Of a DNA stretch of 38,263 bases, positions 1 through 9,200 are shown one piece after another. Within the stretch, counting starts at the first letter, position 1. Every line of letters begins with the position of its first letter. The notes below the pieces were generated by a model, which was not told the DNA's origin, searched no databases, and saw only the letters and a list, made by a program, of their open reading frames with translations. Source of the stretch: JBAYJY01 sp041664945 (GTDB lineage: Bacteria > UBP15 > UBA6099); assembly GCA_041664945.1 (NCBI GenBank), contig JBAYJY010000022.1:1-38263 (forward strand), written 5' to 3'. The position numbers and the translations under genes are program-made.

Positions 1-983
1 CCGGCGCCGGTGGTGATTATCGGCCGCTTCGTGTGCGGGCCTTCCTGTATGAAAGTTTTTCCGCGCACGGTGGTCACGGCGAACTCGACCGGGTGAACGA
101 TCATGCAATAGATGCCGAGTTTGTTCGCGATCGCCTCGCACGTGCGCGCGACGCGGCCTGTCTTGTCCGCGGATTCAGCCTCGACTTCAATGCCGAGCAC
201 GTTCGCGATCTGATATGATTCGCGCTCGTTCAGGCCGAAAATAACCCGGTAGTATTCCGAGAACTGCTGCACGAGCGAGAGCATCCGCTTGATGTCCTCC
301 GGCTCGCGTTTTTGCGGGTCCGCGAGGTCGAAGAACATGAACCGTTCCCGTTCCGGGTTGATCTTCGGGCAAATTTCTTCGAGAAGTTTCTCCCAGATGT
401 CGGGCATATAGGGCAGCATCGACCAGTTGACAAGCGCCAACAGGTCCGCCGCGTCGAGCATATCGGTCAGCTTCGGCAGCCCGACCACATTCATCAGCCG
501 GTCCCAGTTGACTTCGCTCACGGGCGCCATCTTGCCGACCATGATCTTGCCGTCGTGGAACTCCACCGCGTCCGTGTGGCACGGCTCGGCCAGCGTGATC
601 AGGTCCATCCGCTCTTCCATCGCCCGGAACACGGGATGCACTTCCGGCCATCCGATGTTTCCGACGTACGTCGTCGGCACATCCAGCGCCGCCAGCGCGT
701 TCGCCATGATCGGCCCGTTGCCGCCCAGCTTTATCCGCTGCGTGACGTACTCGATGTTTCCGCTCATGCCCGCGTAGCTGCTTATGCGCCCCGCGTAGTC
801 CGACATCAGGTCGAGCCGTTTGTATTCAGCGTGGTTCTTTCGCGTGTCCACCACGTGCACTATCTCGTCTATGAATCCGTCGAGCCCGACAACCGCTTTC
901 CGGTTGCCCGGCGTCCGTTTCTTTGTGGCGACGGTTTTCCGAAGAACCCGCGCCATCTCCAGCTCCATGTCTTTTTCCCGCAT
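1..983 (-). CDS. PfkB-family carbohydrate kinase, 3' end cut by window edge
   Basis: Reads leftward from an ATG at 983 and runs off the window, so about 327 N-terminal residues are visible and the C-terminus is missing. The PfkB/ribokinase signature is seen near the N-terminus as VGLDGFIDEI followed by KLGGNGPIMANALAALD and YVGNIG, the substrate-binding Gly-rich segment. A later FFDLADPQKR segment and the final visible residues TTGAG match the start of the family's DTxGAGD anion-hole/catalytic-Asp motif, whose Asp lies just outside the window. A GAGAGG-like ribosome site sits about 7 bases upstream of the ATG. It should be a cytoplasmic ATP-dependent kinase of a sugar or nucleoside; the substrate cannot be assigned. 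Several long open frames on the opposite strand here are shadows of this gene. Confidence 0.85.
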   Translation of the reverse strand, partial: MREKDMELEMARVLRKTVATKKRTPGNRKAVVGLDGFIDEIVHVVDTRKNHAEYKRLDLMSDYAGRISSYAGMSGNIEYVTQRIKLGGNGPIMANALAALDVPTTYVGNIGWPEVHPVFRAMEERMDLITLAEPCHTDAVEFHDGKIMVGKMAPVSEVNWDRLMNVVGLPKLTDMLDAADLLALVNWSMLPYMPDIWEKLLEEICPKINPERERFMFFDLADPQKREPEDIKRMLSLVQQFSEYYRVIFGLNERESYQIANVLGIEVEAESADKTGRVARTCEAIANKLGIYCMIVHPVEFAVTTVRGKTFIQEGPHTKRPIITTGA

Positions 984-1075
984 GCTGCCGCCTCTCTGTC
1001 TTTCCGTTTCCAAGCGGAATATAGTATATAGCGTTCTCTTTCTTATGTGAAGGAATAGTTTTTCAATAAAAAATT

Positions 1076-1168
1076 GCGTCTTTGCGAGCGTAGCGAAGCA
1101 ATCCCGAACTCAATTTTCATCTTTGACGACGTTACAAGAACAGCATTATCTCCGCAATGACGTTTACA
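1076..1168. repeat. Dispersed intergenic repeat, TTGCGAG...GAAGCAAYCCCGAAC type, copy 1
   Basis: The block has TTTGCGAGCG, then GCGAAGCAATCCCGAACTCAATTTTC, split here only for length, and ends CGCAATGACGTTTAC. The same order of words (TTGCGAG, GAAGCAA-CCCGAACT-AATT, CGCAATGACGTTTAC) occurs at 36903-37018, and the left half recurs at 9449-9494. Bacterial genomes often carry intergenic palindromic repeats of this general type; here one copy abuts a promoter and one abuts a stop codon. Confidence 0.65.
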
Positions 1169-1185
1169 TCCCGTTGATATATAAT
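1157..1185 (+). promoter_or_regulatory. Candidate sigma-70 promoter of the amidohydrolase gene
   Basis: A -35-like ATGACG (1157-1162) is followed by exactly 17 bases and a perfect TATAAT (1180-1185), 33 bases before the start codon. The -35 half lies in the terminal AATGACGTTTAC of a dispersed repeat fragment that also occurs at 37007-37018. The spacing and -10 box are seen directly; activity is inferred. Confidence 0.5.
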
Positions 1186-1218
1186 GTGTAACACTAACAA
1201 CTCGGAGGAACTGCGGAG

Positions 1219-2700
1219 ATGGCAAACAGGATTCTGATAAAGAACGGGAATGTGATAGACGGCAGCGGAAGCGCGGGCGCGGCGAAGGATGTGCTGATCG
1301 AGGACGACCGGATCGCCGCGGTCGGCGAAACGGCGGCGGCGGCGGCCGGCCCCGACGCGACGGTGATCGACGCCGCGGGGAAAGTGGTCTGCCCGGGTTT
1401 TGTCGACATGCACGCACACTCCGACTTCGCGACTTCGGTCGACGGAACAATGGCGGCGAAGCTTAGGCAGGGCGTGACGACCGTCGTCATGGGCTCCTGC
1501 GGGTTCTCCGCCGCGCCGTCGAACGAGCGGTTCAAAAAGGTATTCCTGCGATTCGCTGGCGGCATGTTCGGAAAAAACTGTCCGTTCGAATGGAACGGGA
1601 TGGGCGAATACCTCGAACGCCTCAGGAAACAGGGGATCGCCGCCAACGTGTTCGCGCAGGTGGGCTACGGGAACCTGCGCACGATGACGATGGGGATGAT
1701 GCCAAGGCGCGCGAACGAAAAAGAAATCGAGGCTATGAAATCGCTGCTGGCGCAGGCGCTGGACGAGGGCGCGCGCGGATTTTCGACCGGGTTCGCCTAT
1801 CCGCCGCAGAATTTTTCGTCGTCCGAGGAGATAGTGGAACTCTGCCATGTCGTGGCGGCGAAGGACGGACTGTACAGCACGCACATCAGAAACGAAATGG
1901 ATAAGATAGAGACGGCGATGAAGGAGGCGGTGGACACAGCGCGCGCAACGGGCGTCTCGCTGGAGGTCTCGCACCATAAGGCGATTCTAAAACGCAACTG
2001 GGGCAAGGTGAAGCGGACGCTCGACATTCTCGACGAGGCGCGGCGCGAAGGCGTCGATGTCGAAACGGACGTTTATCCCTATGACGCGTTTTCGAATATG
2101 TTTCTGCCCTGTATGTTCCTGAGGAAGGAACCGGAGATCGAAAAAGCGATAATTTTCCTGGTTCTGAAAAAATTCCCGGAGTTCGAAGGGCGCACGCTCG
2201 CGGAGTTCATGGCTGAAAAGAAACTGAGTTTCAACGCGGCGGCGTTCGAGTTGATAAAGAACGAGGGGCTGACGAAGATACCGATAGCAGGCCGGATGAT
2301 AAGCGAGGACGACATGCGGTATGTGATGGCGCACCCGCTGACGTCGATCGGCTCGGACGGCGTGGAGAATCCCGGCGGGAAAGCGCACCCGCGCTTGGTA
2401 GCCACAACCGTGCGCGTAATCGAAACATACGCGCTGAAGGAAAAAGTTCTGTCTCTCGAAGAGGCGATAAAAAAGATGACATCGATGCCGGCGGCGAAAG
2501 CGAAGCTGAAAATGCGCGGGCTGATAAAAGAGCAGTACTACGCCGACATTGTTGTGTTCGACCCGAAACAAATTCACGACAGGTCGGATTACAAGAACAC
2601 AAACGAGCATCCTGTGGGATTCGATGCGGTGATAGTGAACGGCGAGATCGCGGTTCGACACGACGAGCAGTCCGCCGCCCGCGCCGGGCAGGTGTTGTGA
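1219..2700 (+). CDS. N-acyl-D-amino-acid deacylase-like amidohydrolase
   Basis: A 493-residue member of the amidohydrolase superfamily, closest by motif to D-aminoacylase/N-acyl-D-glutamate deacylase, which hydrolyse N-acyl-D-amino acids in the cytoplasm using zinc. Seen motifs: GFVDMHAHSDF (His65, His67), GSCGFS (Cys95, matching the bridging Cys ligand of D-aminoacylases), GFSTGFAYPP, THIRNE (His222), VSHHKA (His252/253) and IGSDG (Asp380). The C-terminal beta-sandwich segment ADIVVFDPKQIHDRSDY is typical of the family, and the length is normal. GGAGG lies 9-15 bases before the ATG. It is monocistronic between a divergent kinase and a repeat block. Substrate is not resolved; D-amino-acid scavenging or peptidoglycan recycling would fit, but that is inference. 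Confidence 0.88.
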   Translation: MANRILIKNGNVIDGSGSAGAAKDVLIEDDRIAAVGETAAAAAGPDATVIDAAGKVVCPGFVDMHAHSDFATSVDGTMAAKLRQGVTTVVMGSCGFSAAPSNERFKKVFLRFAGGMFGKNCPFEWNGMGEYLERLRKQGIAANVFAQVGYGNLRTMTMGMMPRRANEKEIEAMKSLLAQALDEGARGFSTGFAYPPQNFSSSEEIVELCHVVAAKDGLYSTHIRNEMDKIETAMKEAVDTARATGVSLEVSHHKAILKRNWGKVKRTLDILDEARREGVDVETDVYPYDAFSNMFLPCMFLRKEPEIEKAIIFLVLKKFPEFEGRTLAEFMAEKKLSFNAAAFELIKNEGLTKIPIAGRMISEDDMRYVMAHPLTSIGSDGVENPGGKAHPRLVATTVRVIETYALKEKVLSLEEAIKKMTSMPAAKAKLKMRGLIKEQYYADIVVFDPKQIHDRSDYKNTNEHPVGFDAVIVNGEIAVRHDEQSAARAGQVL

Positions 2701-2745
2701 AGTTTTCCCGCGCGAAGTATCCTGCTTTTGTCCTTCGATTTTTCT

Positions 2746-2792
2746 CGTTACCACGCTTCGCGTGGTAATGCAGACAAGGCCGCTTTGCGGTC
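2746..2792 (-). repeat. Two-hairpin dispersed repeat, copy a
   Basis: In minus orientation the element reads a GCAAAGC-centred hairpin, then CTTGTCTGCA, then a perfect 9-bp stem TTACCACGC/GCGTGGTAA closed by a 3-base loop (2748-2768), then an ACGAGA tail. The other copies keep the layout but use a different stem sequence. Confidence 0.7.
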
Positions 2793-2847
2793 TTCTTTTC
2801 CATCTACCATCTGCCCTCTACTGTTTTTCGCCTTTCCGCGCGAAGCG

Positions 2848-2883
2848 CTTTGGACTGCGGCGGCTCGACGCCGCTTTGTAATG
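2848..2883 (+). repeat. TTTGGAYTGCGG hairpin repeat, copy 1
   Basis: CTTTGGACTGCGGCGG, a CTCGA loop and CGCCGCTTTGTAATG form a GCGGCG/CGCCGC stem. A second copy at 12299-12335 has GCGGTG/CACCGC, so one base pair is exchanged (C-G for T-A) with the stem preserved. Confidence 0.6.
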
Positions 2884-2902
2884 TTGCGGATTAGTTATAC
2901 GC

Positions 2903-2950
2903 CCTGACATCCTGTCAACATGGATTCCGGTTCTCCGACCGGAATGACGT
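2903..2950 (+). repeat. CCTGACATCCTG / ATTCCGG hairpin repeat, copy 1
   Basis: CCTGACATCCTG is followed by a hairpin ATTCCGGT-TCTCCG-ACCGGAAT (2924-2945). A copy with the same loop and one G-T wobble is at 12492-12540. The word AGAGCTTTTGTGT follows each copy downstream. Confidence 0.6.
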
Positions 2951-3065
2951 TCTTTTTTTGAGTCTGAATTCGGTATCCCGGATATAATTATTGCCTGAAG
3001 AGCTTTTGTGTCTATGATAACGGCAAACAGGAAATGCTGCGCATTGTATCTGATCGTGGCGAGCT

Positions 3066-3117
3066 GGCCGCGAAGCGGCCTTGTCTGCATTCCGACGTGA
3101 AACGTCGGAACGAGAAA
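3066..3117 (+). repeat. Two-hairpin dispersed repeat, copy b
   Basis: GGCCGC-GAA-GCGGCC is joined by TTGTCTGCA to a perfect 9-bp stem TTCCGACGT-GAA-ACGTCGGAA (3090-3110), followed by CGAGAAA. It matches copies at 2746-2792 (reverse) and 12567-12619. Confidence 0.7.
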
Positions 3118-3198
3118 CTTGTTAAACTTTTCCCGGCAGTTGGGGGGAAATAAGGGCGCCATGCGCAAAGCTATTTCCTTTCGCGCATGTTTCCTTTT

Positions 3199-4206
3199 TC
3201 ATTTTTTCAAAAAGTCCAAAACGATTTTATTGAACTCGGCGGGCTTCTCTTCCTGCGGGAGATGTCCGCATTTCGGAATCATCACGAGTTGCGAACCGGC
3301 GATTCTGTGGTGGAAAACCGAGGCCACCGCCGGGGAGATCACTTTATCTTTATCGCCCCAGATGATCAGCGTCGGCGCTTTTATTTTCGCGAAATCCTCA
3401 TCGTCATAATCGAATTTGTTTGTTTTCATTGTCATCGCCGCCGCGTTCAAAGAGCCGGGCGTACGCAGCGCCGCAAGATAGACGTCCGCGTCTTCAGGAG
3501 TCGCCATTTTGGAGTCGTAAAACATAGACTGCTTCATCGCCGCCATGACCGTTCCGCGGCTGAATAAGCTGCCGATGAAACTGTTTACGCCGGGAATTGT
3601 TATCAGCTTGAAGAAAACGTTTCTGTCGTGTTTGATGCCGGACGCGTCAACGAGGATTAGCTTATTTATCCGGTCAGGATAATCGAGCGCGAATCTGATT
3701 GAGACGCCGCCGCCCATCGAGTTGCCGATCAGCGTTGCCCGCTTCACGCCCTTTGCGTCGAGAAAACGGTTCAACGCGTCGGCGAATGTCTTATAGTTGT
3801 ATTCGATGTCGCGCGGCTTGCCGGAGAATCCGAAGCCGGGCAGATCGGGCGCGAAAACATGATAGCCGGCGGCTGTCAGCGCCGGGATGTTTTTCCTCCA
3901 CGTGTAGCCGCAACCGAGGAATCCGTGGACCATGACGACCGGCTCGCCCTTCCCCGCCTCGTAGTAATGCAGAGTCAGGCCGTTGTCCAGATCGATGAAC
4001 GCGCCTTCCTTTGTCGCCGCGCGCGGGTCGAGCGTCTCGACCTTGTGGACGAGCGGAAAAATTATCGCGAACAGAACCAGCGCGACCGCCGCGATGGACG
4101 CATACAGGAAAAACCTCTTCGCGCTCTTCACGGCATTCTTCACGGCATTCTTCGCCGCGCCGGCTGCCGCGCCGGACTTCTTTTTGCTTTTTCCCTTTTT
4201 CGCCAT
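3199..4206 (-). CDS. Membrane-anchored alpha/beta hydrolase
   Basis: About 335 residues. A Lys/Ala-rich N-terminal 30 residues precedes one membrane segment (about 32-54, FFLYASIAAVALVLFAIIF), followed by an alpha/beta-hydrolase fold. Visible landmarks are the oxyanion HGFLGCG (about 95), the nucleophile elbow GNSMGG (Ser about 163), the acid in WGDKD (about 286) and the catalytic His in CGHLPQEEKP (about 315). The triad is intact, so an esterase, lipase or C-C hydrolase activity at the membrane is expected, but the substrate is unknown. I chose the ATG at 4206 over the GTG at 4209 because AAGGAG overlaps the stop codon of the upstream permease and lies 6 bases from that ATG. This spacing implies translational coupling with the permease. 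Confidence 0.87.
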   Translation of the reverse strand: MAKKGKSKKKSGAAAGAAKNAVKNAVKSAKRFFLYASIAAVALVLFAIIFPLVHKVETLDPRAATKEGAFIDLDNGLTLHYYEAGKGEPVVMVHGFLGCGYTWRKNIPALTAAGYHVFAPDLPGFGFSGKPRDIEYNYKTFADALNRFLDAKGVKRATLIGNSMGGGVSIRFALDYPDRINKLILVDASGIKHDRNVFFKLITIPGVNSFIGSLFSRGTVMAAMKQSMFYDSKMATPEDADVYLAALRTPGSLNAAAMTMKTNKFDYDDEDFAKIKAPTLIIWGDKDKVISPAVASVFHHRIAGSQLVMIPKCGHLPQEEKPAEFNKIVLDFLKK

Positions 4207-4216
4207 CACAGGCTCC

Positions 4217-5584
4217 TTATATGCCGAGTTTTGATATCTCGATCAGATGGTAAACAAACATCACGCCTATAACGTACATCAGCCAGTGCGCTTTTTTCCA
4301 GTCGCCCGAGAATATCATCAGCGCGCAATACGAAACAAACCCGAAGGCCATCCCGTCCGCGATGCTCATTGTCAATGGTATCCCCAGCGCGATAAGGAAC
4401 GACGGGATTGCGAGCCGGTAATCCTCCCAGTCGATGCGCGCGGCGCTGCCGGAGATCATGACGCCAACCATGATAAGGACGGGCGCCGTGATGGCGACGC
4501 AGCCCGTGATCATCATCATCAGGGGCGCGATGAACATGGCGAGGATGAACAGCAGCCCGACCACCACGGCGGTGAGGCCGGTCCTCCCGCCCTGCTGTAT
4601 GCCCGCCGCGCTCTCGATGTAGCTCGTCACCGTTGACGTTCCGAGCAGCGCGCCGATGACGGAGCCTATCGCGTCCGCAAGCAGCGCCCGGCCCACGCGA
4701 GGCATCTTCCCGTTCTCGTCCATCAATCCCGCCTGCCGCCCCATTCCCACCAGCGTTCCAATCGTGTCGAACATGTCCATCATCACGAACACAACGATTA
4801 TCGTGACTAACCCGAGACGCAGCGCTCCAAGTATGTCGAGCTTGAACGCCGTTTTCCCAAGCGCCGCGAAATCCGGCATCGCGAAAACGCCCCCGAACTG
4901 CGTCTTGTGCAGTATCAGCGCCATCGCCGCCGACGCCAACAGCCCGACGAGCAATCCGCCCTTGATCTTCCTCACCATGAAGAACCCGATTACAAGCAAT
5001 CCGACTCCCGCGATCGCCACCTCCGGCTTCATCATGTTTCCGATTTTTACAATCGCGCCCGGCGACGGATGTTTTATGATCACTCCCGCCTGAGTCAGCC
5101 CGAGAAACGCTATCAGCAATCCGATCCCGAGCGCAATCGCGCTCTTCAGCGAATCCGGTATTATCTCCACAATCGTCTCGCGAACCCTGAACAGCGAGAT
5201 CACGACGAAGATCATTCCTGAGATGAACACCACTCCCATCGCCGTTTGCCAACTTATTTTGGTTCCCACCGCTATGAATCCCGCCACGATCAGCCCGTAG
5301 AAGAAATTCTCGCCCATGCCCGGCGCGAGCGCTATCGGATAGTTCGCCAGGAACGCCATCACGAAGCACGCCAGCGCGGACGCGATGCACGTCGCCAGCA
5401 TTACGCCGGTTTTGTCCATGAACTCGACGCCGGCCGGCTTGCCGGGCCCGAGGAACTCGCCGCTCATCACGCTCGGCTGCACGAAAATGATATACGCCAT
5501 TGTCACGAACGTTGTCAGGCCGGCTAAGATCTCCGTCCTCACGCTCGTGTTCTTCTCTTTGATACGGAAGAGCCGCTCCATCAT
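4217..5584 (-). CDS. AzgA/PbuG-type purine permease (NCS2, COG2252-like)
   Basis: About 455 residues, highly hydrophobic with roughly a dozen membrane spans. The N-terminus MMERLFRIKEKNTSVRTEI then LAGLTTFVTMAYIIFVQPSV is characteristic of the AzgA/PbuG guanine-hypoxanthine permease branch of nucleobase:cation symporters. GMGENFF, the FVMMDMFDTIGTLVG segment and TSTVTSYIESAAGIQQGGRTGLT (split: TSTVTSYIESAAG, IQQGGRTGLT) are further family landmarks. Its role would be proton-coupled purine uptake across the inner membrane. The longest frame starts at 5617, but a perfect AAGGAGG (5593-5599) lies 8 bases before the ATG at 5584, where family homology also begins, so 5584 is preferred. It is the first gene of a two-gene unit with the alpha/beta hydrolase, 10 bases apart. 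Confidence 0.88.
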   Translation of the reverse strand: MMERLFRIKEKNTSVRTEILAGLTTFVTMAYIIFVQPSVMSGEFLGPGKPAGVEFMDKTGVMLATCIASALACFVMAFLANYPIALAPGMGENFFYGLIVAGFIAVGTKISWQTAMGVVFISGMIFVVISLFRVRETIVEIIPDSLKSAIALGIGLLIAFLGLTQAGVIIKHPSPGAIVKIGNMMKPEVAIAGVGLLVIGFFMVRKIKGGLLVGLLASAAMALILHKTQFGGVFAMPDFAALGKTAFKLDILGALRLGLVTIIVVFVMMDMFDTIGTLVGMGRQAGLMDENGKMPRVGRALLADAIGSVIGALLGTSTVTSYIESAAGIQQGGRTGLTAVVVGLLFILAMFIAPLMMMITGCVAITAPVLIMVGVMISGSAARIDWEDYRLAIPSFLIALGIPLTMSIADGMAFGFVSYCALMIFSGDWKKAHWLMYVIGVMFVYHLIEISKLGI

Positions 5585-5820
5585 TTGCGCCGCCTCCTTA
5601 TGTTTTATGAATCGCATACTGAAAAATTCATGGCGTCCGGCCGGCCGCCGGCATCCATTTTATCACCATTAAAATCAGCGGGTCAAGGAGCTCAGTTAAA
5701 CGCGTTTATCAATGCAAAAACACTTTGGGATTTCTGAGGATGTTAAATTGGAAAAGGTTTTCGCAAACCACGGCCGGCGAAGCCTTCTTTCTGAGACGCG
5801 ATATTAATATGCATAAGCGA

Positions 5821-6186
5821 CTATGGATTTGCCTGTTTTATCTTTTCGACAGCCTGTTGCTCATCGGCAGCAATCGCGAGTATCGTGTCGAGCGCAAACT
5901 GCTCGAACACTTTTTTTATGTCGTCGTTCAAACCGGCCACCCAGAACCGTTTGCCGATCTTACTAAACTCCTCGTGTTTTTTCACGATCAACCCTATTCC
6001 ACTGCTGCTTATGAAGTCTAATTTCTCAAGATTCAGTATCAGATTCTTAACCCTGCTGTTCTGCTGGGTTTCGATCAATTCCGCAAACTCCTCCATATTG
6101 GACGCGAAAATGCCGCCCTCCAAATCAATAGCCGCTATTCCGCAGTCTGCAGAGATTTTGCGAAGTCTGCATTCGAGGTCTTTCAT
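5821..6186 (-). CDS. STAS-domain anti-sigma factor antagonist-like protein
   Basis: About 121 residues filled by one STAS domain. The segment LILNLEKLDFISSSGIGLIV matches the SpoIIAA/RsbV core, where the serine in the D-F-I-S-S-S-G loop is the residue phosphorylated by a partner anti-sigma kinase. Such proteins act in the cytoplasm by partner switching. The longest frame starts with TTG at 6246, but the domain begins after the internal ATG at 6186, which has a GAAGGCGG-like site 4-11 bases upstream; I prefer 6186 with moderate certainty. A TATAAT box on this strand (6246-6251) lies upstream, without a clear -35. No kinase, phosphatase or sigma factor gene is adjacent, so the partners must be elsewhere. 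Confidence 0.82.
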   Translation of the reverse strand: MKDLECRLRKISADCGIAAIDLEGGIFASNMEEFAELIETQQNSRVKNLILNLEKLDFISSSGIGLIVKKHEEFSKIGKRFWVAGLNDDIKKVFEQFALDTILAIAADEQQAVEKIKQANP

Positions 6187-6284
6187 TGCCGCCTTCGTTC
6201 GAACGCCATTATTTTCTTCTAATGCAAAAATTTGAATGCTAAGCAATTATAGCATAATTATCCGTTTCAATAAAAATTGAAATT

Positions 6285-9200
6285 TTATTTCCCGCCGCCC
6301 TTAAGCGCCAGTTCGTATTTGCCCGTCTTGGAAATCTCTACGCCAAGGCAGCAGTTCCGGTTCAGAAGCGGTTTCACGCCAGCCGGAAACTTCTTCGAGC
6401 CGTTCACCGTCAGTTCGGGCGCGAGTATATTGCCGACCGGCAACCAAACTTCCGCAGTCACCCCTTCCGGGATCGCGACGGTTTGCGTGAACGAAGCGGG
6501 CTTGTCCCCGCGCCGCCAGTCCACGGTTATGTCGCCGTGCGGGGTCGGCACAACGCCCGACGCGAATTTGATGTCCGCGCCTCCGACGCGCGGCGGCTCG
6601 ATGGCGACTTTCGCAAATCCCGGCGCCGCCGGATAGACCCCCAGAACGTACTTCGACAGATCGTAAGTCGGCTCCGCAGACCACCCGTGGGCAAGCGACG
6701 AACCCGTGTTCCAGACCTCCCAAAATGTCGTCGCTCCCCAGTCCAGCATCTCGGCCCAGCGGCTTGTGTATTTCATCGCCTCTTCGTCCGCTCCGGCATG
6801 CCTCATCGCTTCCACGACATAATGCGAAAAATACGGAGACCCTTCGCGCACTATATCGCTTGCCGGGTCCATCATGATTTTCATGATCGACGCCTGCTTC
6901 TCAGCCGGCGCGATGTCGTACAACACCGCAAGCGAATTCGCCTGCCTGCTCACCGTTTTGCAGCGCTCGCCGTCCGCGTAACAGTCCGCGTAAGCGCCTC
7001 GCTCCGGATTCCAGAGATATTCATTCATCGCCTTTTTCACGGCGTCGGCTTTCGAGTCGTATTTTTTCGCCGCGGCAGCGTCGCCGCCGATTCTGAACTG
7101 CTCCGCCGCGTCGCGCAGCGCCTGATAATAAAACGCGTTCAGCGCCGTTATCGCGCCGCGCTTTTCAACCGGCGCCCAGTCTATGAAAACCCAGTGCGGA
7201 ACATTTGTCAGAAGATTGTTTTTCGCTTCGTGCGTTGTAAAAAAGCCGTCGAACATTTTCTTGTATCTCGGCAGCAACTCCGGCAGCAGCGAATCGTCGC
7301 CGGTGAACCGGTAGTAATCCATCGCGGACGACACCCATATCAGCGCGTAGTCGGGCAGCCAGCGGTTGTACCAGTCCGTCGGGTAAATGCCGGCGACGAG
7401 CCCGTCGTCCCGCTGCGATTCGCCGATCTGCAATATTCCGCGCCTTATCAGTTCCTGATCTCCGAAAGCGTAATAGTTGACGAGCGCTTCAACCCGCGCG
7501 TCTCCCCACCACTCGCCCCGCTCCCGCCACGGACAGTCCGTGTACGAGTCGTCCATGTTCAACTCGACCGTGTAGGCGCCGACCTTCCAGATGCGGTTTA
7601 GCGTCTCGCTCGCGCTCTCGAAACTGCCTCTGTGTTTCACGGCGTAATTCGAAGATTCCAGTTCCACCTGTTCCACCTGGACCGGTTTTACCGCGTTGCG
7701 AACAACCAGCAGCATATAGCGGAACGCGTGCCTGTTGAACGTGACAAAATCCTGCCGTCCGGCGCGGGTTATATAGCGGTCAGCATAATTGACATCGCTC
7801 TTTCCGGGATTCACATGCCCGCCGGCCGGGGTCAGATCCGACAATGCTTTCCCGTCTTTATCCGTTAGATGTTCGGAATATCCAATATCGATTATCTCGC
7901 CGCCAGACTCTGATCTCAAGTTGACATGCGTAAACCCCGCGACTTCCCGCCCGAAATCCAAAATAAAATAAACCGCGCCGTTCGGTTTCGTCCGGATTTT
8001 TTTGTTGAAACATATAACCTGCCGAACTGAATCTCCTTCTTCAACGCGCCCCTCCGTCAGCGGTTTTGTCTCCATCTCTCCGAGCGCCGCCGCGAGGCGG
8101 GTTGTCATCTTCTCCGGCTCGGCCACGATCTTCCATGAAACCGTTTTGCCGTCCGCGCCTTCGTAACTCTTTGTGAAATCGAGCTCCTTCTGCGGCGGGT
8201 ATTCCTTCTTATATTCCGATTCGATTTTCCCCGTTTTTCTGAACGGACCGATCACGCCCCAACCGGTTTTATCAGGATTCTTATCAACAGAAAAAACAAA
8301 ATCATTCCGCTCCGTTGCGTCGACAGACAGAGAAAAATCCCAGCCCGTCGCATTCTTTACGCACTTCACGACGAGCGGCGTCCAGCCGGCGCTGAGCGTC
8401 GCGTATTTTTTCGAATTGTCTATGTTGATGCCGGTCGCCACAAAATTCGTTATCAGCGTTTTTCCGTCCAGATACAGCTTGCACGCGTTCTTGGACGAAA
8501 GAATGAAGCTCGCCTTCGATTCCTTTGGAGAATAAAGATATGTTGCGGCGTAAGCGACTGAATTTTCATCGCCTGCATTGAGCGGCGAAAAATCAATCCC
8601 CTCGTTCCGGGGCCCCGCTATCGCGTCGCCTGTGTCGATTATTTCTCCGGCTATCCTTCCATTCGCCTGCGTCGGCGTCAACCTTTTTATCAGTCTCGGC
8701 CAAGGTTCAACCGGCGGGCGGCCGAGTTCGGTTGCGTATTGCCAACCGCCGTCATCGAACCCCGTTCTGTTCCAGCCGGCGGGTTCCTTCCGCGCGTCGA
8801 ACACTTCCGGGAACCCCTGCTGCACGGACATCCTCTGCAAACCCCGGAACCACGATTCCGCAGGCTTTACCTTCCACGTTTTATCCGTGGCGATCCTGAC
8901 ATGCTTGCCGTTTTTCAACTCCACGTCCGCTTCAAGGATGAAGCCGCCCCTTCCGAGCATGTATGAAAACGTCCATTCGCCGTAATGGTGAACGAGCGCC
9001 GCGATGATATTCTTCCCCGGTTTCAGAAGCGGCTTCACGTCCCATTCGTCGTAATAGAGCCAGCGCCGGTCGCTCTTTACCGGCCCGCGTCCGGCCAGCT
9101 CGCCGTTAACGTAAAGAATGTATCTGCTGTCTGCGGTCACGCGGATTTTCGCCGACGCCGCGTCCGCCGGAAGTTCGATTTCCTTGCGCGCATACATGAA

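Larger units (their letters stand above)
2701..3198. other. Non-coding block of dispersed repeat elements
   Basis: This 498-base gap lies between two convergent genes and shows no credible gene. It holds, in order, a two-hairpin repeat in minus orientation (2746-2792), an ATCTGCCCTCTACTG low-complexity tract (2808-2832), a GCGGCG/CGCCGC hairpin element (2848-2883), an ATTCCGGT/ACCGGAAT hairpin element (2903-2950), a shared word GAGCTTTTGTGT (3000-3011) and a two-hairpin repeat in plus orientation (3066-3117). Related pieces recur, partly in the same order, in 11881-12625. Short open frames here have no family features. Confidence 0.7.

Noticed and set aside
312..1031. Long plus-strand open frame opposite the sugar kinase
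   Set aside because: Arg/His-rich shadow of the PfkB-family gene on the minus strand, which has recognisable motifs.
1987..2754. 255-codon minus-strand frame opposite the amidohydrolase
   Set aside because: Shadow frame lacking domain motifs; the plus frame has all metal ligands of the family.
2701..3198. CRISPR array, because of several short repeats
   Set aside because: The repeats differ in sequence, spacing and orientation; there are no regular spacers and no cas genes.
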